A DNA stretch of 64,000 nucleotides. It comes from Qipengyuania_B sp965214525 (lineage in GTDB: Bacteria > Pseudomonadota > Alphaproteobacteria > Sphingomonadales > Sphingomonadaceae). Location: NCBI GenBank assembly GCA_965214525.1, contig OZ243959.1:1426001-1490000 (forward strand). The letters run 5' to 3'. Positions within the stretch are counted from its first letter, which is position 1; every line of letters begins with the position of its first letter. The notes below the pieces were generated by a model. It was not told the origin of the DNA, did not search any database, and worked only from the letters and a program-made list of their open reading frames with translations. Position numbers and translations under genes: made by a program. Below are positions 1-9,214 of this stretch, piece after piece.

Positions 1-967
1 CGAGCCGATCCCAGCTTTGCATGGCGATACCATGGATCCACCGGGTCTTCTGCCGGACCGCTTCGTCCAGCCGTGCGGGAAAGAATGCTCGGGTCGCTAT
101 CAGGGCACCGTCGGCCGTGTGCTGGCGAACGAAATGCGTGCGCCCGCCAAGCAGCGCGACCTTGAGGCCCAATTCGTAGTCCTCGGTCAACGATTCGGTT
201 GCGAACGGAAGCCGCTCGTCCGAGTGCATGGCGAGGCGGTGCAACATGTCGCGGGCGATGGCGCAGCCCACGCCTGCACCGGGGATGCCCGCGCCAAGCC
301 GATCGCGAACCACCATCGTCTTGCCATGCGCCTCTGCAAATTCGTCCGTGTAATGTCCGGCAACCCAGCGCGATCTCCTTTGGGGAAGAGCGAGCACCGG
401 CAGCTGGACGAATTCGGCATCGCGCAACGCGCGGCCCATGACCTGCAATGCGCTGGCATCCACCATATCCTCGGCATCGTGCAGCACGACCATGTGGTAC
501 GGTTCGCCCGTGGCAACCTCGTCCTTTATCATCTTGACATAGAGGCGGTTGAGGCAATCGGCCTTGGAGGTCGGCCCATCCACCGGGTGGACAACCAGGC
601 GCAGCCGATCATTCCCTCCGATGCAATCGGTGACGGCGGCGATCGTCGCCGGGTCGTTGCGATAGCAGCCGACATACAGCGTGATTTCGCGATCGTTCCA
701 TACGGTCAGCGCATGCTCGATCGTCACGCCGATGACGGGCGCTTCCTGCCAGGCGGGAATGAACACGGCGACCCGGCCACCGGGGAGCACATCGGACGCA
801 ACCGGCAAGATCGTGGACGTGCTGAAGCGATCACGGATACGATACACTATGTACAACGCATCGACGGCCAGCTCATCGACCGCTCCGATCAAAAAGAAAA
901 CAGCCGCGAACAACAGCAACTCGCGCTGCAACAGCGCGATACCATCCGCTAGAAAGACTGCTTCCAC
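1..967 (-). CDS. NfrB-like family 2 glycosyltransferase, C-terminal part outside the window
   Basis: The 322 visible codons read as an inner-membrane family 2 glycosyltransferase of the type annotated as phage N4 adsorption protein B (NfrB) homologues. A hydrophobic segment lies at about residues 17-30. The catalytic core shows an HDAED motif (163-167, nucleotide-sugar/metal site), TED (261-263, likely catalytic base) and QKTRW (306-310, the Q-x-x-R-W motif of processive GT2 enzymes). I chose the GTG at 967 because an in-frame TAG lies just upstream and no ATG precedes the conserved hydrophobic N-terminus. The gene runs off the left edge, so the C-terminal membrane and accessory domains are not visible. 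The family is clear, but the substrate cannot be told. Confidence 0.78.
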   Translation of the reverse strand, partial: MEAVFLADGIALLQRELLLFAAVFFLIGAVDELAVDALYIVYRIRDRFSTSTILPVASDVLPGGRVAVFIPAWQEAPVIGVTIEHALTVWNDREITLYVGCYRNDPATIAAVTDCIGGNDRLRLVVHPVDGPTSKADCLNRLYVKMIKDEVATGEPYHMVVLHDAEDMVDASALQVMGRALRDAEFVQLPVLALPQRRSRWVAGHYTDEFAEAHGKTMVVRDRLGAGIPGAGVGCAIARDMLHRLAMHSDERLPFATESLTEDYELGLKVALLGGRTHFVRQHTADGALIATRAFFPARLDEAVRQKTRWIHGIAMQSWDRL

Positions 968-1058
968 CTGGCCGAACCGATCCTAACCCTGATTCGTCGG
1001 CCAATCTGGCTTACAAGGGTTGCCACAAGGTCAACTTTCGCGAAAAGACCCCGGCGAT

Positions 1059-2261
1059 ATGCCGACCCGCGAAAAACCCATCCTGCGCCTGATCGCGCCA
1101 GTGCGTGCATTGTTCGTCAGCGATGCGTCCGCCGGCATCCTGCTCATCGGGGTAGCGATCGCCGCGATGCTGGTCGCCAATTCGCCATTGTACGGGGAAT
1201 ACGATGCGCTGTTTCACGACTATTGGTTCGCCAAGGACACATTCAAGCTCAACACTTTGCATCTGTGGATCAATGATGGACTGATGGCGGTGTTCTTCTT
1301 CGTCGTCGGCCTGGAAGTAAAACGCGAGCTTATCTGCGGGCAATTGGCGACCTCGGCACAGCGTAAACTGCCGGTGCTGGCCGCCGCCGCGGGCATGGTC
1401 GTTCCGGCGGCAATCTACCTGTACTTCGCCGGGGGCGATCCCGCGCTGATACAGGGATGGGCGATACCGGCTGCGACGGATATTGCCTTTGCCATGGGCG
1501 TGCTCGGTTTGCTGGGCAGCCGGGTGCCCGCTTCGCTGCGCCTGTTCCTGCTGACCGTCGCGATCGTCGACGACATCGGTGCCGTCGTCATCATCGCCAT
1601 GTTCTATACCAGCGGGATCAAGCTGGTCTGGTTGATCGGTTCCCTTGTCGTGTTGGGCGGGCTGATCGCGATGAACCGCGCCAAGGTGCGCAGCATTCCG
1701 GCCTACGCCGCGATCGCGCTCGTCCTGTGGTTCTTTGTCCTCAATTCTGGAGTCCATGCCACCATTGCCGGTGTGGTCGCCGCCTTCTGCGTGCCGATGC
1801 TGCAAACCGACGGTACGAGCGTGCTGGAGCGGATGGAGCATGGGCTGGCCCCGTGGAGCGCCTACTTCATCGTTCCGGTCTTCGGGTTCGCTAACGCCGG
1901 CGTCAATCTGAGCGGTCTCGGCCTGGCCGGCGTCTTCGCCCCGCTTCCCCTGGCGATCGCAGCGGGACTGGTCGTCGGCAAGCAGGTTGGCATTTTCAGT
2001 TCGATCTGGATCGCCCAGAAGATCGGGTTCGCCGAGCGGCCGGCCGATGCCAACTGGCCCGAAATCTGGGGAGTCTCGATCCTGTGCGGCATCGGGTTCA
2101 CGATGTCACTGTTCATCGGCGAACTCGCCTTTCCCCGCTCTCGCGACCTGATCGACGAGGCGAAGATCGGCATTCTGGGCGGATCGTTGATTTCCGCGGT
2201 TCTCGGCTATGTGATCTTACGGTTGACGACCAAGCATCCCGAAAATCGGTCCATTACTTAG
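1059..2261 (+). CDS. nhaA: Na+/H+ antiporter NhaA
   Basis: Inner-membrane sodium/proton antiporter of about 400 residues, close to the 388 of E. coli NhaA. It exchanges cytoplasmic Na+ for external H+ in salt and pH homeostasis. The sequence carries the NhaA core motifs: ATDIAFAMGVLGLLG, followed by VAIVDDIGAVVI with the paired aspartates needed for ion binding, and many hydrophobic helices. A TTG in the same frame at 1020 would add 13 residues. The ATG at 1059 (MPTREKPI...) fits the family N-terminus better. It is convergent with the porin gene at 2314, with only about 50 bases between them. Confidence 0.95.
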   Translation: MPTREKPILRLIAPVRALFVSDASAGILLIGVAIAAMLVANSPLYGEYDALFHDYWFAKDTFKLNTLHLWINDGLMAVFFFVVGLEVKRELICGQLATSAQRKLPVLAAAAGMVVPAAIYLYFAGGDPALIQGWAIPAATDIAFAMGVLGLLGSRVPASLRLFLLTVAIVDDIGAVVIIAMFYTSGIKLVWLIGSLVVLGGLIAMNRAKVRSIPAYAAIALVLWFFVLNSGVHATIAGVVAAFCVPMLQTDGTSVLERMEHGLAPWSAYFIVPVFGFANAGVNLSGLGLAGVFAPLPLAIAAGLVVGKQVGIFSSIWIAQKIGFAERPADANWPEIWGVSILCGIGFTMSLFIGELAFPRSRDLIDEAKIGILGGSLISAVLGYVILRLTTKHPENRSIT

Positions 2262-2313
2262 ACCGGATTCCTCAACTGGTATGTTTACGTACATGCCGGA
2301 CGGGGTCGACCGT

Positions 2314-3096
2314 TCAGAAGCTGAAGCCGAGGCTTGCCGTAATTGTGTCGTCGGTGAGCCCGTCAATCACAGGACCATCGACGCCGACATAAGCCACGGC
2401 CACCTCCAACCCCCCGAACAGTGTCACGCTCGCGCCCAGCGAGTAATCGAACCCGCTGTCGTCGATGCCACCTGCCAGTATGGCAGGAGCAAGCGCGCCA
2501 TCGGTGAACCCGAGATGGGCCGACAAGGTTACCGGCGTACCAGGCAGTCCTGCGCCAAGATCGGTGTAGACATACAGATTGTCGCTGCCGCCAAGCGAAG
2601 CCTGCTCCCAAGCATACGCCACGCCGATCGTCGCCTCGGCGGGGCCAAGCGAGGTAGAGATCGAAGCGTAGGGCTCCCAATAATTGACGTTGGCTCCGAT
2701 GTCCTCGGTCGGGTAGACGTAGTACAGCAGACCAGCATCCAGAACGAGCGCTTCGGTTACGTTCCCGCTCCACCCGCCATACACATCGAGTTCGACCTCG
2801 CCCAAGGCGTCGCCGCCATCGATCGACGATGCCCATGCCCCCGCATAGAAACCGCTGTCGTCGTTTAAGTCGATACCGCCCTGGACAGCCAAATCACCGC
2901 CCGAGGCGGACACACCGCGAAATCTGTAGTCCGAAACAAGAGCGACGTTGCCCGAAACGGTCACTCCTTCGATCGCCGCGCCTGCACCCGGATCCGCATC
3001 GGCCATGTCATCAGGTTGCGCTAGCGCTGGCGCTGGCGCGAGCACTATTGCGGACAACGTGAGAAGGCGGGAAAAGTGTCGAACATGAAGGCCCAT
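2314..3096 (-). CDS. TorF-family putative outer-membrane porin
   Basis: A 260-residue outer-membrane protein. An N-terminal signal peptide ends near ALAQP. The mature part is rich in glycine, aromatic residues and alternating hydrophobic strands, with the family-typical start of the barrel (VSDYRFRGVSAS) and a C-terminal phenylalanine (SLGFSF), the usual beta-barrel signal. It resembles the conserved TIGR02001/TorF putative porins found next to ammonium or nitrogen genes in other bacteria, though no such neighbour is present here. The ATG at 3096 was chosen because a GAAAGGAAT ribosome-binding site lies directly upstream. An in-frame start 12 codons earlier lacks one. The transported solute is unknown. 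Confidence 0.85.
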   Translation of the reverse strand: MGLHVRHFSRLLTLSAIVLAPAPALAQPDDMADADPGAGAAIEGVTVSGNVALVSDYRFRGVSASGGDLAVQGGIDLNDDSGFYAGAWASSIDGGDALGEVELDVYGGWSGNVTEALVLDAGLLYYVYPTEDIGANVNYWEPYASISTSLGPAEATIGVAYAWEQASLGGSDNLYVYTDLGAGLPGTPVTLSAHLGFTDGALAPAILAGGIDDSGFDYSLGASVTLFGGLEVAVAYVGVDGPVIDGLTDDTITASLGFSF

Positions 3097-3420
3097 GAGA
3101 ATTCCTTTCGGGAATTGTTTTGTACCGTTCAAACCGCCCTCCCCGCAATTTTTTTAGTTTTCCAAACCTTTTATGGTAAGCTTGTTGCATAACATGTTGC
3201 ATCGCACAAGACATGTCAGGAGAAAATCCCTGACGAAGCGGGAAAACAAGGGGAATTCCTCGACATAATCGTCTTTCGTCGTTCATTGTGCGTTCGCGAA
3301 ATAAGGATTAAAGCGCTCTCCGCCCCGAACCCGGTTCTTCGGGTATGAGCCTTGCGTCAAAGCCCCGGTTCGCCCGTTGTGGGTCTCGCGCCATTGAATT
3401 CTGTCGGTACCATATCCCTT

Positions 3421-4221
3421 ATGTTCGAACCCATCAGACAAATGTTCCGGCCCCGTCGCCAAGTCCTGATTGCTCCACAAGTGCCCGCTGACGAACGGTA
3501 CTATGTCATCGGCGATATTCACGGTCGCCTTGACCTGTTCGACGCGCTGGTGACGGCGATTGAAGAAGATTCGCTAACGGCTGACGGTCTGGAGATAACA
3601 CTCGTTCTGTTAGGCGATCTGATCGATCGCGGGCCGGACAGTTGCGGTGTGGTCGAACGCACGATGGCACTTAGCAGACAGCATCGGGTGCGCTGTCTTG
3701 CCGGTAATCACGAGGAAATGTTCCTGCGTTCGTTCGAAGATACCAAGATGCTCCGGCATTTCGTCAAGCACGGGGGCCGTGAAACGATTTTGAGTTATGG
3801 GCTCGATCGGTCGGAATACGATCGCCTTTCGCTGGACGAACTGCGTGACTGCATGGACAAACAGGTATCACGCGAACATCGCGAATTCATGGCTGCCTTC
3901 GATGAGATGCTGATTGCCGGCGACTACGTGTTCGTTCACGCCGGCGTCGATGTAAGCCGTCCGCTGGAACAGCAGACCAGGGAAGACCTGCTGTGGATCA
4001 GGGAACGATTTCTGGATTGCGACACTCCCTATTCGCATACGGTGGTGCATGGGCATACGATCGTGGACGAGGTGTTCGATAACGGAACGCGGATCGGGAT
4101 CGATACTGGGGCGTATCGGACCGGGCGATTAACCGCTTTGATACTGGAAGGTGCCAAACGGCGCTATATCAATACGGTCGAGCACGATGGCTCGATCACA
4201 ATCGAAAAGACGGACGGGTAA
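3421..4221 (+). CDS. Metallophosphoesterase, Ser/Thr phosphatase or diadenosine tetraphosphatase type
   Basis: A cytosolic two-metal phosphatase of 266 residues. All PPP-family metal and phosphate motifs are present in order: GDIHGRLD (31-38), GDLIDRGPDS, GNHEEMFL, a VFVHAGVD motif and VVHGHT. This layout fits both bacterial protein phosphatases and ApaH/PrpE-like tetraphosphatases, and the sequence alone does not separate them. The ATG at 3421 is preferred; a TTG at 3352 would add a low-complexity extension. The stop codon lies only 3 bases before ugd, so the two genes are almost certainly co-transcribed. That suggests a link to envelope polysaccharide synthesis, perhaps by dephosphorylating the UDP-glucose dehydrogenase, but this is inference. 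Confidence 0.88.
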   Translation: MFEPIRQMFRPRRQVLIAPQVPADERYYVIGDIHGRLDLFDALVTAIEEDSLTADGLEITLVLLGDLIDRGPDSCGVVERTMALSRQHRVRCLAGNHEEMFLRSFEDTKMLRHFVKHGGRETILSYGLDRSEYDRLSLDELRDCMDKQVSREHREFMAAFDEMLIAGDYVFVHAGVDVSRPLEQQTREDLLWIRERFLDCDTPYSHTVVHGHTIVDEVFDNGTRIGIDTGAYRTGRLTALILEGAKRRYINTVEHDGSITIEKTDG

Positions 4222-4224
4222 ATC

Positions 4225-5535
4225 ATGAAAATCGCAATGGTCGGTTCGGGCTATGTTGGCCTGGTGTCAGGGGCTTGTTTTGCCGATTTCGGGCACGAAG
4301 TCGTATGTATCGATCGGGACGAGAGCAAGATCGCACGGTTGCGAGAGGGCATCATGCCGATCTACGAACCCGGTCTCGACAGCCTGGTCGATCAGAACGT
4401 CAAGGCGGGGCGTCTGTCGTTCTCCACCAACCTTTCGGAGGCGGTGGTCGGAGCCAACGCCGTCTTCATCGCCGTGGGCACGCCCAGCCGTTACGGCGAC
4501 GGACATGCCGACCTCTCCTTCGTGCAGGCGGTGGCGACCGAAGTCGGCGAATCGATAACTGACGAGACGGTTGTCGTTACCAAAAGCACCGTTCCGGTGG
4601 GGACCGGCGAAATGGTCGAGCGATTGATACGCGAAACCGGAACGAAGCACCGCGTGTCGGTGGTTTCCAACCCCGAGTTTCTGCGCGAAGGCGCAGCGAT
4701 AGGCGATTTCAAGCGCCCGGACCGCATCGTCATCGGTGCCGAAGATGAATTCGGCCGCGAAACGATGCGCGAAATCTACCGCCCGCTGTTCCTGAACGAA
4801 TCGCCCATCCTGTTCACCTCGCGCCGTTCTTCGGAACTCATCAAATATGCCGCCAATGCCTTCCTGGCGACGAAGATTACCTTCATCAACGAGATGGCCG
4901 ACCTGTGCGAGAAGGTCGGCGCGAACGTGCAGGATGTCAGTCGGGGCATTGGGGCTGACAACCGCATCGGCAAGAAATTCCTGCATGCCGGCCCTGGCTA
5001 TGGCGGCTCGTGCTTCCCGAAAGATACGCTGGCGTTGCTCAAGACCGCCGAAGACTACGACAGCCCGACGCGCATCGTCGAAGCCGTCGTGAAGGTGAAC
5101 GATATGCGCAAGCGAGCGATGGGCCGCAAGGTGATCGACGTGCTTGGCGGATCGGACGAAGCGCGCGGGAAGACCGTGACCCTGCTGGGCCTCACCTTCA
5201 AACCCAATACCGACGATATGCGCGATTCGCCTTCGATCGCAATCGCGCAGACCCTGATCGACGGGGGCGTGAACGTTCGTGCGTTCGATCCTGAAGGCAT
5301 GAAGACGGCCGCACCGTTCATGCCGGAAGTGACCATGTGCGACGGCACGTACGAAGCGATCGAAGGCGCCGATGCCATTGTCATCGTCACCGAATGGGAT
5401 GCTTTCCGGGCGCTGGACCTGAAACGAGTGAAGGCGCTGGCGAAGGCTCCGGTCCTTGTCGACCTGCGCAACATCTACAATCCGCAAGCGATCAAGGACG
5501 CAGGCTTCACCTATCTCAGTGTCGGACGTCCCTGA
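4225..5535 (+). CDS. ugd: UDP-glucose 6-dehydrogenase
   Basis: Oxidises UDP-glucose to UDP-glucuronate with two NAD+, supplying precursors for capsule, exopolysaccharide or LPS. The 436 residues show the N-terminal Rossmann motif (GSGYVGLVSG, from residue 7), the substrate loops (KSTVPVGTG, NPEFLREG) and the catalytic cysteine at about residue 263 in GYGGSCFPKDT. The C-terminal UDP-binding domain follows (TFKPNTDDMRDSPS). The length is normal for the family. It follows the metallophosphatase by 3 bases and ends 9 bases before the convergent DUF389 gene. Confidence 0.96.
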   Translation: MKIAMVGSGYVGLVSGACFADFGHEVVCIDRDESKIARLREGIMPIYEPGLDSLVDQNVKAGRLSFSTNLSEAVVGANAVFIAVGTPSRYGDGHADLSFVQAVATEVGESITDETVVVTKSTVPVGTGEMVERLIRETGTKHRVSVVSNPEFLREGAAIGDFKRPDRIVIGAEDEFGRETMREIYRPLFLNESPILFTSRRSSELIKYAANAFLATKITFINEMADLCEKVGANVQDVSRGIGADNRIGKKFLHAGPGYGGSCFPKDTLALLKTAEDYDSPTRIVEAVVKVNDMRKRAMGRKVIDVLGGSDEARGKTVTLLGLTFKPNTDDMRDSPSIAIAQTLIDGGVNVRAFDPEGMKTAAPFMPEVTMCDGTYEAIEGADAIVIVTEWDAFRALDLKRVKALAKAPVLVDLRNIYNPQAIKDAGFTYLSVGRP

Positions 5536-5544
5536 ACAGGCAGG

Positions 5545-7074
5545 CTAACGGTCTTCGCCTATTATCCATGACGGGCGGACCGGAGACGGTCCGTCGCGTC
5601 CGGTGACCGCCAAACCACGCTCGTCCAGCATCGCGCGCAGATGCTCGCGCTCCTCCGGCGGCCCTTCCAGCACGACATCAGCTTCGTTGCGCTGCATTGC
5701 CCAGATCAACAGCGAGAGCGCCCGGCTGCTGCTGTCGGGCAGTATCAGTGCATCATCGTCACCACGCTCGACAGCAATAGGGGGAAGAGCGCGCAACGGC
5801 GGTCGCAAGGCGATGTCCCAGCCCTCGACGCGGTCCGACAGGCGACGTTCCAGCGTTCGATACGTCGTCAGATCCGCGCCGGGAAGCGCCGCTGCCCGCA
5901 CGCTGGCACGGCGACTTTCGCGATCGATCACGACATCGTCCGGCGCAACCCCGGCGATCAAGGCAAGCTGCGAACGCAACTGTGCGACCGCCCTTGATGC
6001 TGCCTCTTCCTCCTCACGCGTGTTCGCCGCCACCAACTGCGCTTGTTCGGCCGCCGTGGCGCTGGTTCCCACCTGATATTGCGTCAAGGTAAGGGCGATC
6101 GGAGCGTTCAGCGTATTCTCGATCGCGTCGCGTGCCTGTTGCTCCGCTGCAGCGTTCAAGCGCGGCGTGAGGATGGTGGCATCAACGGCAATCGGTTCCG
6201 CATCCCATTCTATATCGACCTGCGACAGCCGACTGCGTTCATCGAACGGTTCCAGAAGCTCGCTGCGGATCAGTCGAGCCGAACTGGATTCGAACGCGAT
6301 CTGCCGCAAGGACAGGCCCAGAGGGATCGCCAGACCCATGAATACGGCGGTGATCAGGATGTTCTGCAACCGGCTCTGAGTTTGCGACAGGCTTGTGCGA
6401 AAACCGTAGATACGCGCCATAATCGCGGCCGTGAATGCGATGGTGATGAGGTTGGTGACGTACAGGAACAAGGCGCCCGAAAAGACTGTCCAGTTGGCCG
6501 TGGCCAAACCGAAGCCGACCACCGCAAGCGGCGGCATCAGCGCCGTCGCGATCGCTACGCCAACGATGGTCCCTTCGCGCCCCCGGATCATGGCATAGGC
6601 GCCGGCCAGGGCCGAGAACAGCGCCACGCCCAGATCGAACAGACTGGGTCTGGTGCGCGAGGCGATCTCCTGCGTCACCGTTTGCAATGGCGATACATAC
6701 ACGATCAACGCCGACAGGCCGATCGCGATGAGGGTGCCCCACAAAAGCGAGCGCAAAGATTGCCCTAGCCAGCGGTAATCACCGATGGCCAGCGCGAAGC
6801 CCAGCCCCATGATCGGGTCCATCAGGGGCGAGAGCAGCATCGCGCCGATGACAACGGCCGGGGACGATAGCAGCAGGCCAAGGATCGCGATGCCGCCCGA
6901 CATCGCCGTCATGAACATGTAACGGCCCGACATCTGGCATTCGATGCGACGCTTTTGGATGACACCGCCCTGATCGACCGTGCCGACCACCGCATCGCGC
7001 CACCAGCGCCGCCAACTGAGCAGCAATTGGGTGAAGGAAGACGACCGCGCCGTCGATGTGGTCACGCTATCCAA
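5545..7074 (-). CDS. DUF389 family integral membrane protein
   Basis: A 509-residue membrane protein of the DUF389 (TIGR00341-like) family. The N-terminal half contains the conserved helices (MSGGIAILGLLLSSPAVVIGAMLLSPLMDPI, broken here only by its own transmembrane pattern) and at least five further hydrophobic segments up to about residue 240. The C-terminal half is soluble, charged and rich in alanine and arginine. It contains a run resembling a periplasmic alpha/beta domain (residues about 270-440). The function of the family is not established; related proteins have been tied to stress or transport. The gene stands alone, upstream of the RNase P RNA gene on the same strand. Confidence 0.85.
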   Translation of the reverse strand: MDSVTTSTARSSSFTQLLLSWRRWWRDAVVGTVDQGGVIQKRRIECQMSGRYMFMTAMSGGIAILGLLLSSPAVVIGAMLLSPLMDPIMGLGFALAIGDYRWLGQSLRSLLWGTLIAIGLSALIVYVSPLQTVTQEIASRTRPSLFDLGVALFSALAGAYAMIRGREGTIVGVAIATALMPPLAVVGFGLATANWTVFSGALFLYVTNLITIAFTAAIMARIYGFRTSLSQTQSRLQNILITAVFMGLAIPLGLSLRQIAFESSSARLIRSELLEPFDERSRLSQVDIEWDAEPIAVDATILTPRLNAAAEQQARDAIENTLNAPIALTLTQYQVGTSATAAEQAQLVAANTREEEEAASRAVAQLRSQLALIAGVAPDDVVIDRESRRASVRAAALPGADLTTYRTLERRLSDRVEGWDIALRPPLRALPPIAVERGDDDALILPDSSSRALSLLIWAMQRNEADVVLEGPPEEREHLRAMLDERGLAVTGRDGPSPVRPSWIIGEDR

Positions 7075-7168
7075 CCTGGTTCCTCCAACAGCGCCGCATT
7101 CTTAGCGCCGCCAATGCCTGGTGCAAGCTCAGCGCGCTTTGCCTAGAGGACAAGGCCGAAACAGAAAG

Positions 7169-7597
7169 CCAGGGGGCCTGTAAGCCGGGTTCTGTATCGC
7201 GCGCGGTATGCCCGAAGGCACCAGCCACACGATGGCAGCCATTCATCTAGGCGGAGGATCGCTCCCCGCGCTCAAGCAGCCAACCCGGAAGGCATCGGGG
7301 CGAGCCACCCCTGCCCGACGCGAACGCCGGGCACGCCTTCCCTATTCGGCCTTGCTCCGGATGGGGTTTGCCATGCGGGCGCCGTTGCCGACAGCCCCGG
7401 TGCGCTCTTGCCGCACCCTTTCACCCTTGCCTGTTTACGCCCGAAGGCGGCGCATCGGCGGTCTGCTCTCTGTGGCACTTTCCCTATGGCCTAGAACGTG
7501 CGTTCTCGCCACGGCGGGCGTTACCCGCCATCCTCGTTTCGTGGAGCCCGGACTTTCCTCGGACGGTTTCCCTTCCGCGGCTGCCCGGCCCCCTGGC
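7169..7597 (-). ncRNA. rnpB: RNase P RNA (bacterial class A)
   Basis: Catalytic RNA that trims the 5' leader of pre-tRNAs. Read on the minus strand, the stretch has the universally conserved core: GGAAACCGTCCGAGGAAAGTC near the 5' end (continuing CCGGGCTCC) and ACAGAACCCGGCTTAC near the 3' end. The two ends form a perfect 11-bp P1 helix, GCCAGGGGGCC at the 5' end pairing with GGCCCCCTGGC at the 3' end, which sets the boundaries to within a few bases. The length of about 429 nt fits alphaproteobacterial class A RNAs. Apparent protein-coding frames across this region are not genes. Confidence 0.96.
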
Positions 7598-7781
7598 ATC
7601 TACCCATCTAGGCTTCGCCAGGCGATCCGCCAAGAGGCGTTCTGGTGAAGTGCGCCGGTACAAGCTTCTTGCTTGCGGGTTAGAGAACCCAAGGCCAACA
7701 ATCCAAGCAGCCCGGCTAGCGGAACCGGACCATGCGCCGACCCGTTTGCCGAGATATCCAATCCCGTTGCAAGGCTATTCC

Positions 7782-9026
7782 ATGTTTAACCGACTACCGC
7801 TTTTCGCAGATAACCACGCCCGCTCAGGCAAGACCTTGAAGCGAATTTGTGGTTTTGCGGCCGTACCGTTGCCTCTGTTGTTATCTGCTCTCCCCGCGGC
7901 TGCGCAACCCAAGAACCAAGTCGAATCCGTCTATGTCGACGACATGCCCATCTCGGCGCTGGAGATTGCCAAGGGCCTCGACACGCCGTGGGGCATGACG
8001 TTCCTTCCCGATGGTCGGATGCTGGTTACCGAATTGCCGGGCGATCTTGTCATCGTCTCGCAAGATGGCACCGTGTCGGAACCGCTATCGGGCACACCGA
8101 CTGTGTTTGCGCAAGGCCAGGGCGGCCTGATGGACGTGGCCCTGCATCCCGACTTCGCTAAGAACCGCATGGTGTATCTCGCCTTCGCCGAACCGGGCGA
8201 TGGCGGCTCTGCCGGGACGGCGCTGGGACGCGGAAGGCTGATGGAAGACCGGATCGACGGGTTCGAAGTGATCTGGCGGCAAGACAAGGTCACCGGACCC
8301 AATCATTTCGGCAACCGGATCGCCTTCGCGCCTGATGGGAAGGTTTTTCTGGCCGTCGGGGAGCGGTTCAAGTTCGGCCCCGCGCAGGATTTGTCGAACA
8401 CGCTTGGCGTCACCATTCGCCTGAATGATGATGGCACCGTTCCGTCCGACAATCCGTTCGTCGGGCGAACAGACGCGAATGACGCGATCTGGTCATATGG
8501 TCACCGCAATATCGAGTCGGCGGCCGTTCATCCCGAGACCGGCCAGCTTTGGGTAGTCGAGATGGGGCCGCTGGGCGGCGACGAACTGAACGCAATCGAA
8601 CCGGGCGCGAATTACGGCTGGCCGGTAGTGAGCTGGGGTATCAATTACAACGGTGTTTCCATTCCCGATCCGACCCAGTACCCCCAATACCGGGACGCGG
8701 TGCATCATTGGAGCCCGGTACGTTCGCCGTCGGGAATGATCTTCTATAGCGGAGACATGTTTCCGCAATGGCAAGGAGATATCCTGTTTGGTTCCCTGTC
8801 AGCGGGTGGCGTCGAGCACGTCGATTTAGAGAATGGCCGCGTCGCGGGAACGCAGTTCCTGCCGTTCAACACCCGTATCCGCGAAGTGGGACAGGATCCG
8901 GACGGTGCCATCTACCTCCTCACCAACGACCGTCAGCACGACAAAGGAGCGATTTGGAAGCTGGAGCCGCAAGAGGTGAAGCCCGCCTCTGCCGACGGCG
9001 ATCGCAGCGGCCCGGGCAGCGGTTGA
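7782..9026 (+). CDS. Soluble PQQ-dependent aldose sugar dehydrogenase (YliI/Asd-like)
   Basis: A periplasmic six-bladed beta-propeller oxidoreductase of 414 residues that oxidises free aldoses using PQQ. The N-terminus carries a signal peptide ending near LPAAAQP. The propeller shows family motifs: GLDTPWGMTFLPDGRMLVTE, GQGGLMDVALHPDF, the GHRN repeat (YGHRNIES) and GPLGGDELNAIEPGANYGWPV, plus SGMIFYSGDMFPQWQGDIL near the end. The frame is open upstream through the RNase P RNA gene, so the start must lie after it. ATG 7782 gives a rather long signal n-region, and TTG 7836 is an alternative. No PQQ synthesis genes are in view. Confidence 0.9.
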   Translation: MFNRLPLFADNHARSGKTLKRICGFAAVPLPLLLSALPAAAQPKNQVESVYVDDMPISALEIAKGLDTPWGMTFLPDGRMLVTELPGDLVIVSQDGTVSEPLSGTPTVFAQGQGGLMDVALHPDFAKNRMVYLAFAEPGDGGSAGTALGRGRLMEDRIDGFEVIWRQDKVTGPNHFGNRIAFAPDGKVFLAVGERFKFGPAQDLSNTLGVTIRLNDDGTVPSDNPFVGRTDANDAIWSYGHRNIESAAVHPETGQLWVVEMGPLGGDELNAIEPGANYGWPVVSWGINYNGVSIPDPTQYPQYRDAVHHWSPVRSPSGMIFYSGDMFPQWQGDILFGSLSAGGVEHVDLENGRVAGTQFLPFNTRIREVGQDPDGAIYLLTNDRQHDKGAIWKLEPQEVKPASADGDRSGPGSG

Positions 9027-9214
9027 CGGCTGCCGATGCTTTCCCACCTCAATGGCACTCTGCCAAGCGCTCGGCAGTGTCAAACGAGCCCTTTCTGATC
9101 CATTGGCCTATAGGCCCCGCCGTCCCAAGGTTAAGTTGGGAGGAGGTGCCGCCATACCATGCAGGATACGCCGAACCACCGCAATGAAAGGTAGTGGATA
9201 CTACCCGGTGATCA

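Noticed and set aside
17..952. Long plus-strand frame over the first kilobase
   Set aside because: The minus strand encodes a glycosyltransferase with HDAED, TED and QKTRW motifs; the plus-strand translation has no recognisable pattern.
4267..5487. 406-codon minus-strand frame
   Set aside because: Antisense to ugd, which has all catalytic motifs.
7208..7781. Protein-coding frames inside the RNase P RNA gene, one running into the sugar dehydrogenase
   Set aside because: The RNA core motifs and the 11-bp P1 helix fix this as rnpB; the dehydrogenase must start after it.
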